The notes beneath the pieces are model-generated. The model saw nothing but the letters and a program-made list of their open reading frames with translations. It was not told where the DNA came from and did not search any database. A program made the translations under genes and the position numbers. Below, one piece after another: positions 9,051 to 17,840 of a DNA stretch of 37,335 nucleotides (positions are counted from its first letter, which is position 1; each line of letters starts with the position of its first letter). Origin of the DNA: Flavobacterium sp. (GTDB lineage Bacteria; Bacteroidota; Bacteroidia; Flavobacteriales; Flavobacteriaceae); NCBI RefSeq assembly GCF_028689845.1, contig NZ_JAQVCH010000003.1:104887-142221 (forward strand). The letters run 5' to 3'.

Positions 9051-9058
9051 CAAAAATA
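9051..9058 (-). promoter_or_regulatory. Candidate -7 promoter box of selO
   Basis: The minus strand reads TATTTTTG, an exact TANNTTTG, 31 bases before the selO ATG. No good TTG is seen at the matching -33 distance, so support is partial. The 9059-9210 stretch up to the next gene otherwise holds nothing recognisable. Confidence 0.4.
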
Positions 9059-9210
9059 CAAAACAGGAATCGGCTAACGTAGAATTTATAAATAATATAA
9101 CATTAACGATTGATAATCTCAAAGGTTATTTTATGAAGTAAAAATTGAAATTAAAGCAACATATACATAATAAAATTAACAAATTTCATTGTTTTTCAGT
9201 CTTTTATATC

Positions 9211-9666
9211 CTAAAACAACTTTGCTACTTCTTCATTCACAAACTCTAAAAAACGCTCGTCAGCTTCGGTAAAAGGGTCAATTACGTGTGAATCAATGTC
9301 AATTTGACCAATGTTTTGACCGTTTACAAATAGCGGAACTACAATTTCTGATTTAACCGTAAAACTACAAGCAATATAATTGTCTTGAGCAGACACATCA
9401 GGCACCACAAAATTGGCATTTGATTCGGCTACTTGGCCACAAATTCCTTTCCCAAACGGAATTACGGTATGGTCTGTTTCGGCACCCACATACGGGCCAA
9501 GATGTAGCGTTTTTGCTTCGTGATTAGCAAAATAAAACCCAACCCAATTATAGTAGGAAACAGAATCGGATAAAAATTGACAGACGTTTTTTAATTTCTC
9601 TTCGCGAGAGCTTGTCTTTTCTTGTAACAACTGAATTACTTCTGGTTTTAATTCTTCAAAAGTCAT
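9211..9666 (-). CDS. GAF-domain protein, probable free methionine-(R)-sulfoxide reductase
   Basis: A single GAF domain of 151 residues with the fRMsr (MsrC/YebR) signature: IPFGKGICGQVAES, FVVPDVSAQDNYIACS, and SEIVVPLFVNGQNIGQIDIDS. Cys76 and Cys100 are 24 residues apart, the same spacing as two of the three functional cysteines of E. coli and yeast fRMsr. The third, N-terminal cysteine (ten residues before Cys76) is replaced; that position falls in ETDHTVIPF. The reaction would be reduction of free Met-R-O to methionine, complementing MsrB, which acts on proteins. The missing cysteine leaves open a two-cysteine mechanism or a sensing-only GAF protein. It is divergent from xrtF, with facing promoters in the 72-base gap. 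Confidence 0.8.
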   Translation of the reverse strand: MTFEELKPEVIQLLQEKTSSREEKLKNVCQFLSDSVSYYNWVGFYFANHEAKTLHLGPYVGAETDHTVIPFGKGICGQVAESNANFVVPDVSAQDNYIACSFTVKSEIVVPLFVNGQNIGQIDIDSHVIDPFTEADERFLEFVNEEVAKLF

Positions 9667-9681
9667 GGTTTATTTTTTTTA

Positions 9682-9710
9682 CAAAGTTAAACGAACACCA
9701 CAACTCAAAA
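9682..9710 (-). promoter_or_regulatory. Candidate promoter of the GAF/fRMsr gene
   Basis: The minus strand shows TAACTTTG (9682-9689), an exact -7 box, with a TTTTG (9706-9710) upstream. The 16-base spacing is slightly shorter than the usual 17-23. The -7 box ends 15 bases before the ATG at 9666. Confidence 0.5.
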
Positions 9711-9715
9711 TTCTA

Positions 9716-9723
9716 TATTTTTG
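9716..9723 (+). promoter_or_regulatory. Candidate -7 promoter box of xrtF
   Basis: TATTTTTG matches TANNTTTG exactly and lies 15 bases before the preferred TTG start of xrtF at 9739. No TTG occurs at the expected -33 distance on this strand. It lies back to back with the GAF-gene promoter. Confidence 0.4.
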
Positions 9724-9738
9724 TTAAAAATTAGTAGT

Positions 9739-10296
9739 TTGGAAAAATATTATCATCAATATAAACCGTTTTTGTTTTTTCTGCTCAAGTTCTTTTTGAG
9801 TTATATTTTGTTAACGGTACTGTATCACGCTTATTTAAGTCGTTTTGACGCAACGGCATTTGAAGTGGATTCGGTTACAAAAGTCGTTGCAAAACAAGCA
9901 CAGCAATTGGTTCAATTTTTTGGATATAATTCGGAAATCGCCGAAAACGCTGAACAAAACTCCGTTAAGTTTTTTGTAGAAGGAAAATATGTCGCTCGTG
10001 TAGTAGAAGGTTGTAATGCCATTAGCGTGCTGATTTTGTTTGTTGCTTTTGTTGTTGCTTTTAAAGGAACATGGAAACATACCTTGCTTTATTTGCTTTT
10101 TGGAATTGTTTTTATTTATAGCTTAAATATTCTTCGGATAGCTTTAATTTCAATTGCATTGTATTTTTATCCGGAACAAGAGCACTTGATTCACGGCGTG
10201 CTTTTTCCGTTGTTTATCTATGGTGTTGTTTTTCTTTTGTGGGTAATTTGGGTTAATAAATTTTCTTCTTATGCTACAAAAACTACTTCAAAATAA
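9739..10296 (+). CDS. xrtF: Exosortase family protein XrtF
   Basis: Integral inner-membrane cysteine transpeptidase-like protein of the exosortase/archaeosortase superfamily, thought to cleave C-terminally tagged secreted proteins. The catalytic triad is visible: Cys92 in VVEGCNAISVLI, Arg133 in LNILRIALIS and His152 in LIHGVLFPLF. About five hydrophobic segments are present. No ATG is available; TTG at 9739 gives 185 residues starting MEKYYHQYKPFLFF, resembling the family N-terminus. A TTG six codons earlier (9721) overlaps the -7 box and is less likely. The last 26 bases overlap the next gene. No protein in the window carries an obvious matching sorting tag. Confidence 0.9.
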   Translation: MEKYYHQYKPFLFFLLKFFLSYILLTVLYHAYLSRFDATAFEVDSVTKVVAKQAQQLVQFFGYNSEIAENAEQNSVKFFVEGKYVARVVEGCNAISVLILFVAFVVAFKGTWKHTLLYLLFGIVFIYSLNILRIALISIALYFYPEQEHLIHGVLFPLFIYGVVFLLWVIWVNKFSSYATKTTSK

Positions 10297-10714
10297 AGCA
10301 GCTATTTTTTTTATTTTACTAAGTTTGGTTGCCTTAGTGGCCATTCGCGGCTATGAAACCCAATGGTTTTATGATCCTTTTTTAGCTTATTTTAAAAATG
10401 ATTATCTGAATTTGCCTTTTCCTGAATTTGATTCGTTTAAATTATTTTTCAGCATGACTTTTCGGTTTGTGTTAAATACGTTTTTTTCACTTTTGATAAT
10501 TTACTTTTTGTTTAAAGACCTTACGATCACAAAATTTGCAAGCATTTTATATGGATTTTTGTTTATTATTTTAATGCTTTTCTTCTTTGTTCTTGTTTCG
10601 TATTTTAGCGAATCAAATAATTTTCTTTTGTTTTATATCAGAAGATTTATAATTCAACCCTTATTCCTTATTCTTTTAATACCAGCAATTTACTTCCAAA
10701 AGAAGTCTGAATAA
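10271..10714 (+). CDS. Exosortase F-associated membrane protein
   Basis: A 147-residue membrane protein with about four hydrophobic segments (near residues 11-26, 62-82, 89-110 and 125-141) and the early motif IRGYETQWFYDPF. Its start lies 26 bases inside xrtF, so the two are translationally linked, as is standard for the XrtF-associated family known from Flavobacteria. Its biochemical role is unknown; partner or specificity factor for the exosortase is inference. The same pairing occurs in relatives, as far as I recall. The gene after it begins 38 bases downstream on the same strand and could be in the same transcript. Confidence 0.85.
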   Translation: MLQKLLQNKAAIFFILLSLVALVAIRGYETQWFYDPFLAYFKNDYLNLPFPEFDSFKLFFSMTFRFVLNTFFSLLIIYFLFKDLTITKFASILYGFLFIILMLFFFVLVSYFSESNNFLLFYIRRFIIQPLFLILLIPAIYFQKKSE

Positions 10715-10752
10715 GCTTTTTTTTACTACCTTTAACTCTTAAAGTTTGTGGT

Positions 10753-11595
10753 ATGAAAGTGACGAAATTCTCAGGTGAAATAGTGACTTTTGAAAAAGAT
10801 AAGCTCAGAAAATCCTTGTTGAAATCTGGGGCTAGTTTTGAGGCTGTTTCACGGGTTATTTCAACCATTGAAAAGGAATTGTATGAAGGGATTCCTACCA
10901 AAAAAATATACAAATTAGCCTTTCAGTTACTTAAAAAAGTTTCTAATGTGCATGCGGCCAAGTATAATTTGCGATCCGCAATTATGGCTCTCGGTCCTGC
11001 GGGATTCTATTTTGAAAAATTCATGGCTCGCCTTTTTGAAAGAGAAGGCTATGAAACCTTAACCAATCAAACCTTAGAAGGAAAATGCGTTTCGCACGAA
11101 ATTGATGTCATTGTTAAAAAAGATAAGGTAGTCAGTATGGTGGAATGTAAGTTTCACGGGAGTCAAGACGCTAAAACGGATGTAAAAGTGCCGATGTATA
11201 TCTTGTCTCGGTTTAATGATTTGAATCAGCAACAGTACACTTTTTTTAACCAAGAAGCGACATTGGCTAAGTGTTGGATTGTGACTAATAACCGGTTTAC
11301 AACAGACGCTATTCAATTTGCAACGTGTTCAAATTTAGAATTGTTAAGTTGGAATTATCCGCCGGGAGAGGGTTTGAAAGACAAAATCGACAACTATCAT
11401 ATTTATCCCGTTACAGCTTTAACGACCCTAACGCTTGCTGAAAAAGACAAATTACTGGCACAAGATATTCTAACCGCACGTGATTTAATTATGGATAAAG
11501 ATTGTCTTCGTAAAATAGAGTTGAGTCCAAGCCGAATAAAAAACGTTTTGAAAGAAGCAAATCAATTGTGTGATCTATTAAAAATAACAACATGA
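10753..11595 (+). CDS. ATP-cone / Mrr-like restriction nuclease fusion with C-terminal helical (HhH-like) domain
   Basis: A 280-residue protein with three parts. Residues 1-80 resemble an ATP-cone: MKVTKFSGEIVTFEKDKLRK, then a helical region ending in AAKYNLRSAIMALGP. ATP-cones sense ATP/dATP in ribonucleotide reductases and NrdR. Residues 84-200 resemble an Mrr-type PD-(D/E)xK nuclease: Glu88 in FEKFMARLFEREGYE, Asp118 in HEIDVIVKKDK, and Glu131-Cys-Lys133 in MVECKFHG; the catalytic residues are intact. Residues 220-280 look like a helix-hairpin-helix DNA-binding module (LLAQDILTARDLI, then ELSPSRIKNVLKEA). The stop overlaps the start of the beta-CASP ribonuclease gene (ATGA), so the pair is co-translated. 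A nucleotide-gated nuclease is inferred; target and trigger are unknown. Confidence 0.8.
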   Translation: MKVTKFSGEIVTFEKDKLRKSLLKSGASFEAVSRVISTIEKELYEGIPTKKIYKLAFQLLKKVSNVHAAKYNLRSAIMALGPAGFYFEKFMARLFEREGYETLTNQTLEGKCVSHEIDVIVKKDKVVSMVECKFHGSQDAKTDVKVPMYILSRFNDLNQQQYTFFNQEATLAKCWIVTNNRFTTDAIQFATCSNLELLSWNYPPGEGLKDKIDNYHIYPVTALTTLTLAEKDKLLAQDILTARDLIMDKDCLRKIELSPSRIKNVLKEANQLCDLLKITT

Positions 11596-12947
11596 AAATT
11601 CATTTTTTAGGTGCAGCAAGTACCGTAACAGGTTCTAAATTTCTTGTCGAACATAACGAAACTAGAATTTTAGTAGATTGTGGTTTATATCAAGGATTAA
11701 AACAGTTACGCGAATTAAATTGGGAACCCTTATCCGTTTTGCCCTCTTCTATTGATTATGTATTATTGACACACGGTCATTTAGACCACTGTGGTTGGTT
11801 GCCAAAATTAGTAAAAGAAGGTTTTCATGGAAAAATTTTCTGCACAAGTCCCACCAAGCAAATCGCCAGATTAATTTTGTTAGATAGTGCCAAAATTCAA
11901 GAAGAAGAAGCAGAAAGAGCCAATAAAGAAAACTATTCTAAACACAATCCAGCAGAGCCGCTATATACTGTTGATGAGGCAGAACGCGTTACGCCATTAT
12001 TTAGAGTCGTTGATAAAGAGTTAGAAGTTAAACTGACCGATGATATCTTTTTTAGCTTCTTTTATGCTAGCCATATCATCGGAGCTTGTTCAATTGAACT
12101 TCATGTGGAGGATAAAATTTTAATTTTTTCAGGCGATATTGGTCAGGATGATGATGTGTTGTTATATCCGCCAGTGAAACCTAAAAAAGCGGATTATGTT
12201 TTTATGGAAAGCACTTATGGAAACAGAATTCATCCCGCCGAAGACACCAAATTATTGTTAGAAAGTTTTATTCGCAATACGGTTGAAAACAACGGAACTG
12301 TTTTAATTCCTAGTTTTGCCGTAGAACGAGTACAAACCTTAATGTTTTTGTTATGGCAATTAAAAAAAGAAAACAAACTTCCAGACATTCCATTAATTAT
12401 AGATACCCCAATGGGAATAAATGTGTTGGAGGTTTTTCAAAACAGTACGGCTTGGCATAAATTAACGCCAAAAGAATGCGAAGAAATGTGTCGAATTTTT
12501 ACACTTATTTCAGATTATAAAGAAACAATTGACACCATTTTTAATCCAAAACCTAAAGTAGTGATTGCAGCTAGTGGTATGATGACTGGCGGAAGAATTT
12601 TAAGTTATATGGAGCGGTATATAGAAAAACCAGAAACGACCTTAATTGTAGTCGGATATCAGGCAGAGGGAACTCGCGGTAGAAAAATGATAGATGGAGC
12701 AGAAGAAATTAAAATTTATGGAAAATACTATCCTGTTAAAGCAAAAATTCTAGAATTAGAAGGGCTTTCTGCTCATGGCGACCAAAAAGATTTATTAAAT
12801 TGGCTAGCTGATTTAGAAGAAAAACCTAAAAAAGTATTTTTAATCCATGCTGAAAATATAGCGGCAGACGAACTCCGATTAAAAATTGCTGAAACTTACC
12901 AGTTTGACGTCACGGTGCCGTTTTTAGGTCAAATCGTTGAAATTTAG
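11592..12947 (+). CDS. MBL-fold beta-CASP RNA-processing metallohydrolase
   Basis: Predicted zinc-dependent ribonuclease of the CPSF73/Ysh1-like, RNA-specific metallo-beta-lactamase group, 451 residues. The MBL motifs are HGHLDH (His61, His63, Asp65, His66), ASH (His161) and SGDIG (Asp182). The beta-CASP insert includes MESTYGNR (Glu206), a VLIPSFAVERVQTL helix and ASGMMTGGR. The C-terminal motifs are LSAHGDQKDLL (His395) and FLIHAEN (His419; relatives often have VHGE). All metal ligands appear intact. The length is normal for bacterial stand-alone members, which act as endo- and sometimes exoribonucleases. The four-base overlap with the ATP-cone nuclease gene upstream implies joint expression. 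Confidence 0.92.
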   Translation: MKIHFLGAASTVTGSKFLVEHNETRILVDCGLYQGLKQLRELNWEPLSVLPSSIDYVLLTHGHLDHCGWLPKLVKEGFHGKIFCTSPTKQIARLILLDSAKIQEEEAERANKENYSKHNPAEPLYTVDEAERVTPLFRVVDKELEVKLTDDIFFSFFYASHIIGACSIELHVEDKILIFSGDIGQDDDVLLYPPVKPKKADYVFMESTYGNRIHPAEDTKLLLESFIRNTVENNGTVLIPSFAVERVQTLMFLLWQLKKENKLPDIPLIIDTPMGINVLEVFQNSTAWHKLTPKECEEMCRIFTLISDYKETIDTIFNPKPKVVIAASGMMTGGRILSYMERYIEKPETTLIVVGYQAEGTRGRKMIDGAEEIKIYGKYYPVKAKILELEGLSAHGDQKDLLNWLADLEEKPKKVFLIHAENIAADELRLKIAETYQFDVTVPFLGQIVEI

Positions 12948-12990
12948 TTCTATTAACAAAAAAATAGTAGTAGTATTGATTTAAATAAAA

Positions 12991-12998
12991 TATCTTTG
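12991..12998 (+). promoter_or_regulatory. Candidate -7 box just before the metal-handling operon
   Basis: TATCTTTG is an exact TANNTTTG and ends only four bases before the ATG at 13003. If used, transcription would begin at or within a few bases of the start codon, giving a leaderless or near-leaderless transcript. The nearest upstream TTG (12976-12978) is too close (12 bases) for the usual spacing. Confidence 0.4.
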
Positions 12999-13002
12999 CC
13001 TT

Positions 13003-13419
13003 ATGAATTTTAAAAAGTGCACCAGTATTCTAATGGCATTCTACCTCTTGGTTTCAACCAGTGGGTTTGCCTTTAATGTGCATTATTGTGAAGGTGAAAT
13101 TGCTTCTATTTCTTCTGTATTTAAGATGGAAGAACCTTGTGAAATGGAAAAGCCACATGAAGAAAAAACATGCTGTGCTTTAGTTGCAGATGACCATTCG
13201 AGTTGCTGTTCTGACCAGTTTTTTCAAGCGGATTTTGATGACAGTATTCTCAAAGTAGTAGCTTTTGATTTTCAAGCTACGGGTTTGTTACCTCTTTATG
13301 AATTGCCCGTTTTTAAAACTTTTTCAGAAGAAATCAAAACAGTTGCGATTCGTTATTACTGTGAGGCCCATGCTCCGCCACTTTATCAATTGTATTCCCA
13401 ATACGTTTTTTACGCCTGA
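13003..13419 (+). CDS. HYC_CC_PP family small secreted protein
   Basis: A 138-residue protein with a signal peptide (residues 1-23, ending GFA). It carries the three marks for which this Bacteroidota family is named: His-Tyr-Cys (27-29), a Cys-Cys pair (57-58) and Pro-Pro (125-126, in HAPPLYQLYSQY). A second Cys-Cys pair occurs at 68-69. The spacing of cysteines and histidines suggests periplasmic metal binding. No enzymatic motif is present and the function is not established. It is the first gene of a three-gene run with a TonB-dependent receptor (62 bases on) and a heavy-metal-associated protein, which supports a role in metal uptake or sensing. Confidence 0.8.
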   Translation: MNFKKCTSILMAFYLLVSTSGFAFNVHYCEGEIASISSVFKMEEPCEMEKPHEEKTCCALVADDHSSCCSDQFFQADFDDSILKVVAFDFQATGLLPLYELPVFKTFSEEIKTVAIRYYCEAHAPPLYQLYSQYVFYA

Positions 13420-13481
13420 TTATAATTAAACCTAATTGTCACTATCAGTGATTAATAATCGTTTAATTTATAATCAACATC

Positions 13482-15716
13482 ATGCAAAAACAATTTTTAG
13501 TATATTGCTGTTTGCTTTTTTCAGGTCTTTTGTTTAGCCAAGAAAATGTAAGCGGAAAAATTATATACGATAATAACCAACCACTTCCCGGAGCAAATAT
13601 CTACTGGGAAAATACCGAAATCGGAACGACTTCAGATGATCAGGGAAAATTTACAATTCCTTTTTCTGCCAATCATACTGTTTTAGTCATTAGTTATGTG
13701 GGATTTAAAACAGTTGTACTTACGGTTTCATCCCCCAAAAAAATTACTCAAAAAATGGAGTATGACACTTCTTTAGATGAGGTCACGTTAACCAATGTTC
13801 GGAAATCGTTACAAAAAAGCTATTTGGTTACATCCAATATGCAAACCATGTCGAGTAAAGAATTACTCAAAGCAGCATGTTGTAATTTATCCGAAAGTTT
13901 TGAAACCAATCCGAGTATTGATGTCAATTTTTCTGATGCTATTTCGGGAAGTAAACAGATAAAAATGTTGGGGTTAACGAGTCCCTATATTTTGATGACC
14001 GAAGAGAATATTCCAGCTATTCGAGGAGCAGCACAAGCCTATGGCTTGTCATTTGTTCCCGGTACTTGGGTTGAAAGTATCCAAATTACAAAAGGAGCGG
14101 GCTCGGTCGTAAATGGTTATGAAAGTATTTCTGGTCAAATTAATTACGAATTAATTAAACCTGCAAACGACATCCCTTTCTTTTTAAATGCCTATGGCTC
14201 TACCGATTCTCGTTTTGAATTGAATATCCATTTTAATAAAAAAATTAATGATAAGTGGGCTACGAGTTTGTTTCTTCACGGAAGTACGCGTTTGGCTAAA
14301 AATGACATGAATGACGATGGATTTTTGGATAATCCTATCGGAAATCAAATTAATGCCATTAATCGTTGGCAATATACCAATGCCGAAAAAGGATGGGTAA
14401 GCTTTATCAACCTTCGCGTAATGAAAGACGATAAGCAAATGGGTCAAGTTGATTTTGATCCCAATAGAGATAAAGGAACAACCAATTTTTGGGGTTCAGA
14501 AATCAATACTGAAAAAGTTGATCTTTCTGCAAAAATGGGCTACGTATTTCCGGATGCTCCCTGGAAAAGTATTGGTTTTCAAAATGCGTTTAACTACCAC
14601 AATCAAGAATCTTATTTTGGGTTAAATCAATATAACATCAAACAAAATAGTTTTTATTCTAATCTAATTTATAATTCAATTTTGAGTAATACGTTGCACA
14701 AATTTTCAACGGGTATGAATTTCACCTATGATAATTATAGTGAATTTGTTAATGTAACTGATTTTAGTCGAATTGATAATTCAGTAGGTGCTTTTTTTGA
14801 GTATACCTTTGATGATAACGATAAATGGAGTTATGTTTTTGGTGGCCGAATTGATTACCATAATCGATTAGGCGTTTTTTTGACACCACGAGCTCACGTA
14901 CGGTATAAGCCTTTTGAAAAAACAACCTACCGTTTATCGGCAGGAAGAGGAAAACGAAGTGCCAATATTTTCGCAGAAAACCAACAATTATTTGCATCTT
15001 CTCGGCAATTTCAAATTCTTGATACAAATGGTAAAATTTATGGTTTAGACCCTGAAATTGCATGGAATTATGGATTCGGAATGATGCAAGGATTCCAGCT
15101 TTTTGGTAAAAATGCTGAGTTTTCGCTTGATTTTTATCGAACCGATTTTCAAAATCAAGCGGTTGTAGATGTAGATAATAGCCCGCAATCAGTTTTGTTT
15201 TATAACCTTGACGGACAATCGTTTGCCAATAGTCTTCAAGTAGATTTGAATTATGAAATTACGCGGCATTTTACAATTAGAACAGCCTATAAGTATTATG
15301 ATATTGAAACGGATTATACGATTGGTTTGGCAGAACGTCCTTTGCAAGCCAAGCATCGATTTTTTACGAATGTCGCTTATGAAACTCACGTGAAAGACCG
15401 TGGCCAACAGTGGAAATTTGACTTTACTTATAATTGGTTGGGTGAGCAGCGTTTGCCTCGAACACAATCTAATCCCGAAGAATACCGTTTGCCAGAATAT
15501 GCAAGTGCTTTTTCGACGTTTAATGCACAAATCACCAAAACATTTTCTCAAACTTTTGAAATTTATGTTGGTGGAGAGAACATCGGAAATTATCAACAAC
15601 CGAATCCTATTTTAGGAAGTAATGATCCTTTTGGTTCCTATTTTGATAGCTCTATGGTTTATGGCCCTGTTTTTGGTGGGATGTATTACGCAGGATTACG
15701 ATTTAAAATTCAATAA
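13482..15716 (+). CDS. TonB-dependent outer-membrane receptor, probable metal-related
   Basis: A 744-residue outer-membrane receptor. Residues 1-20 are a signal peptide (SGLLFSQ). Residues 22-95 form a carboxypeptidase-regulatory-like domain (SGKIIYDNNQPLPGANIYW, DDQGKFTIPF, VISYVGFKT). The plug follows, with KAACCNLSESFETNPSIDV (a Cys-Cys pair at 133-134), KQIKMLGL, PAIRGAAQAYGLSFVPG, and GAGSVVNGYESISGQINYE. The barrel ends FGGMYYAGLRFKIQ in the usual way. The CC-containing plug is characteristic of a Bacteroidota receptor group that sits beside HMA and HYC_CC_PP genes. It probably imports a metal or metal chelate using TonB energy; copper is a guess from the neighbours. No SusD partner is encoded, which argues against glycan import. 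Confidence 0.88.
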   Translation: MQKQFLVYCCLLFSGLLFSQENVSGKIIYDNNQPLPGANIYWENTEIGTTSDDQGKFTIPFSANHTVLVISYVGFKTVVLTVSSPKKITQKMEYDTSLDEVTLTNVRKSLQKSYLVTSNMQTMSSKELLKAACCNLSESFETNPSIDVNFSDAISGSKQIKMLGLTSPYILMTEENIPAIRGAAQAYGLSFVPGTWVESIQITKGAGSVVNGYESISGQINYELIKPANDIPFFLNAYGSTDSRFELNIHFNKKINDKWATSLFLHGSTRLAKNDMNDDGFLDNPIGNQINAINRWQYTNAEKGWVSFINLRVMKDDKQMGQVDFDPNRDKGTTNFWGSEINTEKVDLSAKMGYVFPDAPWKSIGFQNAFNYHNQESYFGLNQYNIKQNSFYSNLIYNSILSNTLHKFSTGMNFTYDNYSEFVNVTDFSRIDNSVGAFFEYTFDDNDKWSYVFGGRIDYHNRLGVFLTPRAHVRYKPFEKTTYRLSAGRGKRSANIFAENQQLFASSRQFQILDTNGKIYGLDPEIAWNYGFGMMQGFQLFGKNAEFSLDFYRTDFQNQAVVDVDNSPQSVLFYNLDGQSFANSLQVDLNYEITRHFTIRTAYKYYDIETDYTIGLAERPLQAKHRFFTNVAYETHVKDRGQQWKFDFTYNWLGEQRLPRTQSNPEEYRLPEYASAFSTFNAQITKTFSQTFEIYVGGENIGNYQQPNPILGSNDPFGSYFDSSMVYGPVFGGMYYAGLRFKIQ

Positions 15717-15735
15717 CAAAATCAATTCAATAAAT

Positions 15736-16080
15736 ATGAAAAAAATAATTTTAGTTTTGCTTGTTTCACTGGTCGGAATGACAACGCAAGCTCAAGAAAA
15801 GAAAAATAAAAATGCCAAATACAACATAGAAGTTAATGGTCATTGTGAAAAATGTAAAAGCAGAATCGAAAAAGCGGCACTATCTGTGAAAGGCGTTAAA
15901 TCGGCAGTTTGGCATTCAGACCACCAAGATTTACATTTAGTCTTAGACGAAAATAAATGTACAGTTCAACAAGTTCATGAAGCGATTGCAGCAGTTGGAC
16001 ATGATACAGACAAAGTAAAAGCAAAAGATGAAGTTTACGAAAGTTTACATTACTGTTGTTTGTATGATCGAAAAAACTAA
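15736..16080 (+). CDS. Periplasmic heavy-metal-associated (HMA) domain protein
   Basis: A 114-residue protein with a signal peptide (residues 1-20, ending TQAQ) and one HMA domain (about 28-95) with the metal-binding loop GHCEKC (Cys37, Cys40), as in copper chaperones and P-type ATPase N-termini. A second cluster at the C-terminus, LHYCCLYDRKN, adds His105, Cys107 and Cys108. The ATG at 15736 is chosen because it gives a clean signal peptide; the frame stays open upstream into the receptor gene but that extension reads MILLVPILIALW and is not family-like. It starts 19 bases after the receptor stop and completes the metal operon, which ends at the terminator 16089-16119. Confidence 0.88.
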   Translation: MKKIILVLLVSLVGMTTQAQEKKNKNAKYNIEVNGHCEKCKSRIEKAALSVKGVKSAVWHSDHQDLHLVLDENKCTVQQVHEAIAAVGHDTDKVKAKDEVYESLHYCCLYDRKN

Positions 16081-16088
16081 AGAAAAAA

Positions 16089-16119
16089 AATCCCAGCAAG
16101 AAAAAATCGAGCTGGGATT
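16089..16119. terminator. Bidirectional terminator between the metal operon and groL
   Basis: AATCCCAGC (16089-16097) pairs with GCTGGGATT (16111-16119) around a 13-base loop. T runs follow on the plus strand (TTTTTTT from 16121) and on the minus strand (eight T). It ends both convergent transcripts, lying 8 bases after the HMA stop and 23 bases after the groL stop. Confidence 0.85.
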
Positions 16120-16142
16120 ATTTTTTTGTATGATCATGAATT

Positions 16143-17786
<1,644 letters not shown>

Positions 17787-17840
17787 TTATTTAGTTTAAC
17801 GAACAAGTTGCAACTGTCTTTCTATTTAGAGTTTTTATTT

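Noticed and set aside
8937..9122. Minus-strand 61-codon frame across the selO start
   Set aside because: It overlaps the selO N-terminus in another frame and covers its promoter; no family resemblance.
9721..9738. TTG at 9721 as the xrtF start
   Set aside because: This TTG forms part of the -7 box (9716-9723), so it would not lie inside the transcript from that promoter; the TTG at 9739 fits the family better.
15622..15735. Earlier start of the HMA protein inside the receptor gene
   Set aside because: It would bury the signal peptide behind 38 extra residues and overlap the receptor's final strand; the ATG at 15736 gives a normal secreted protein.
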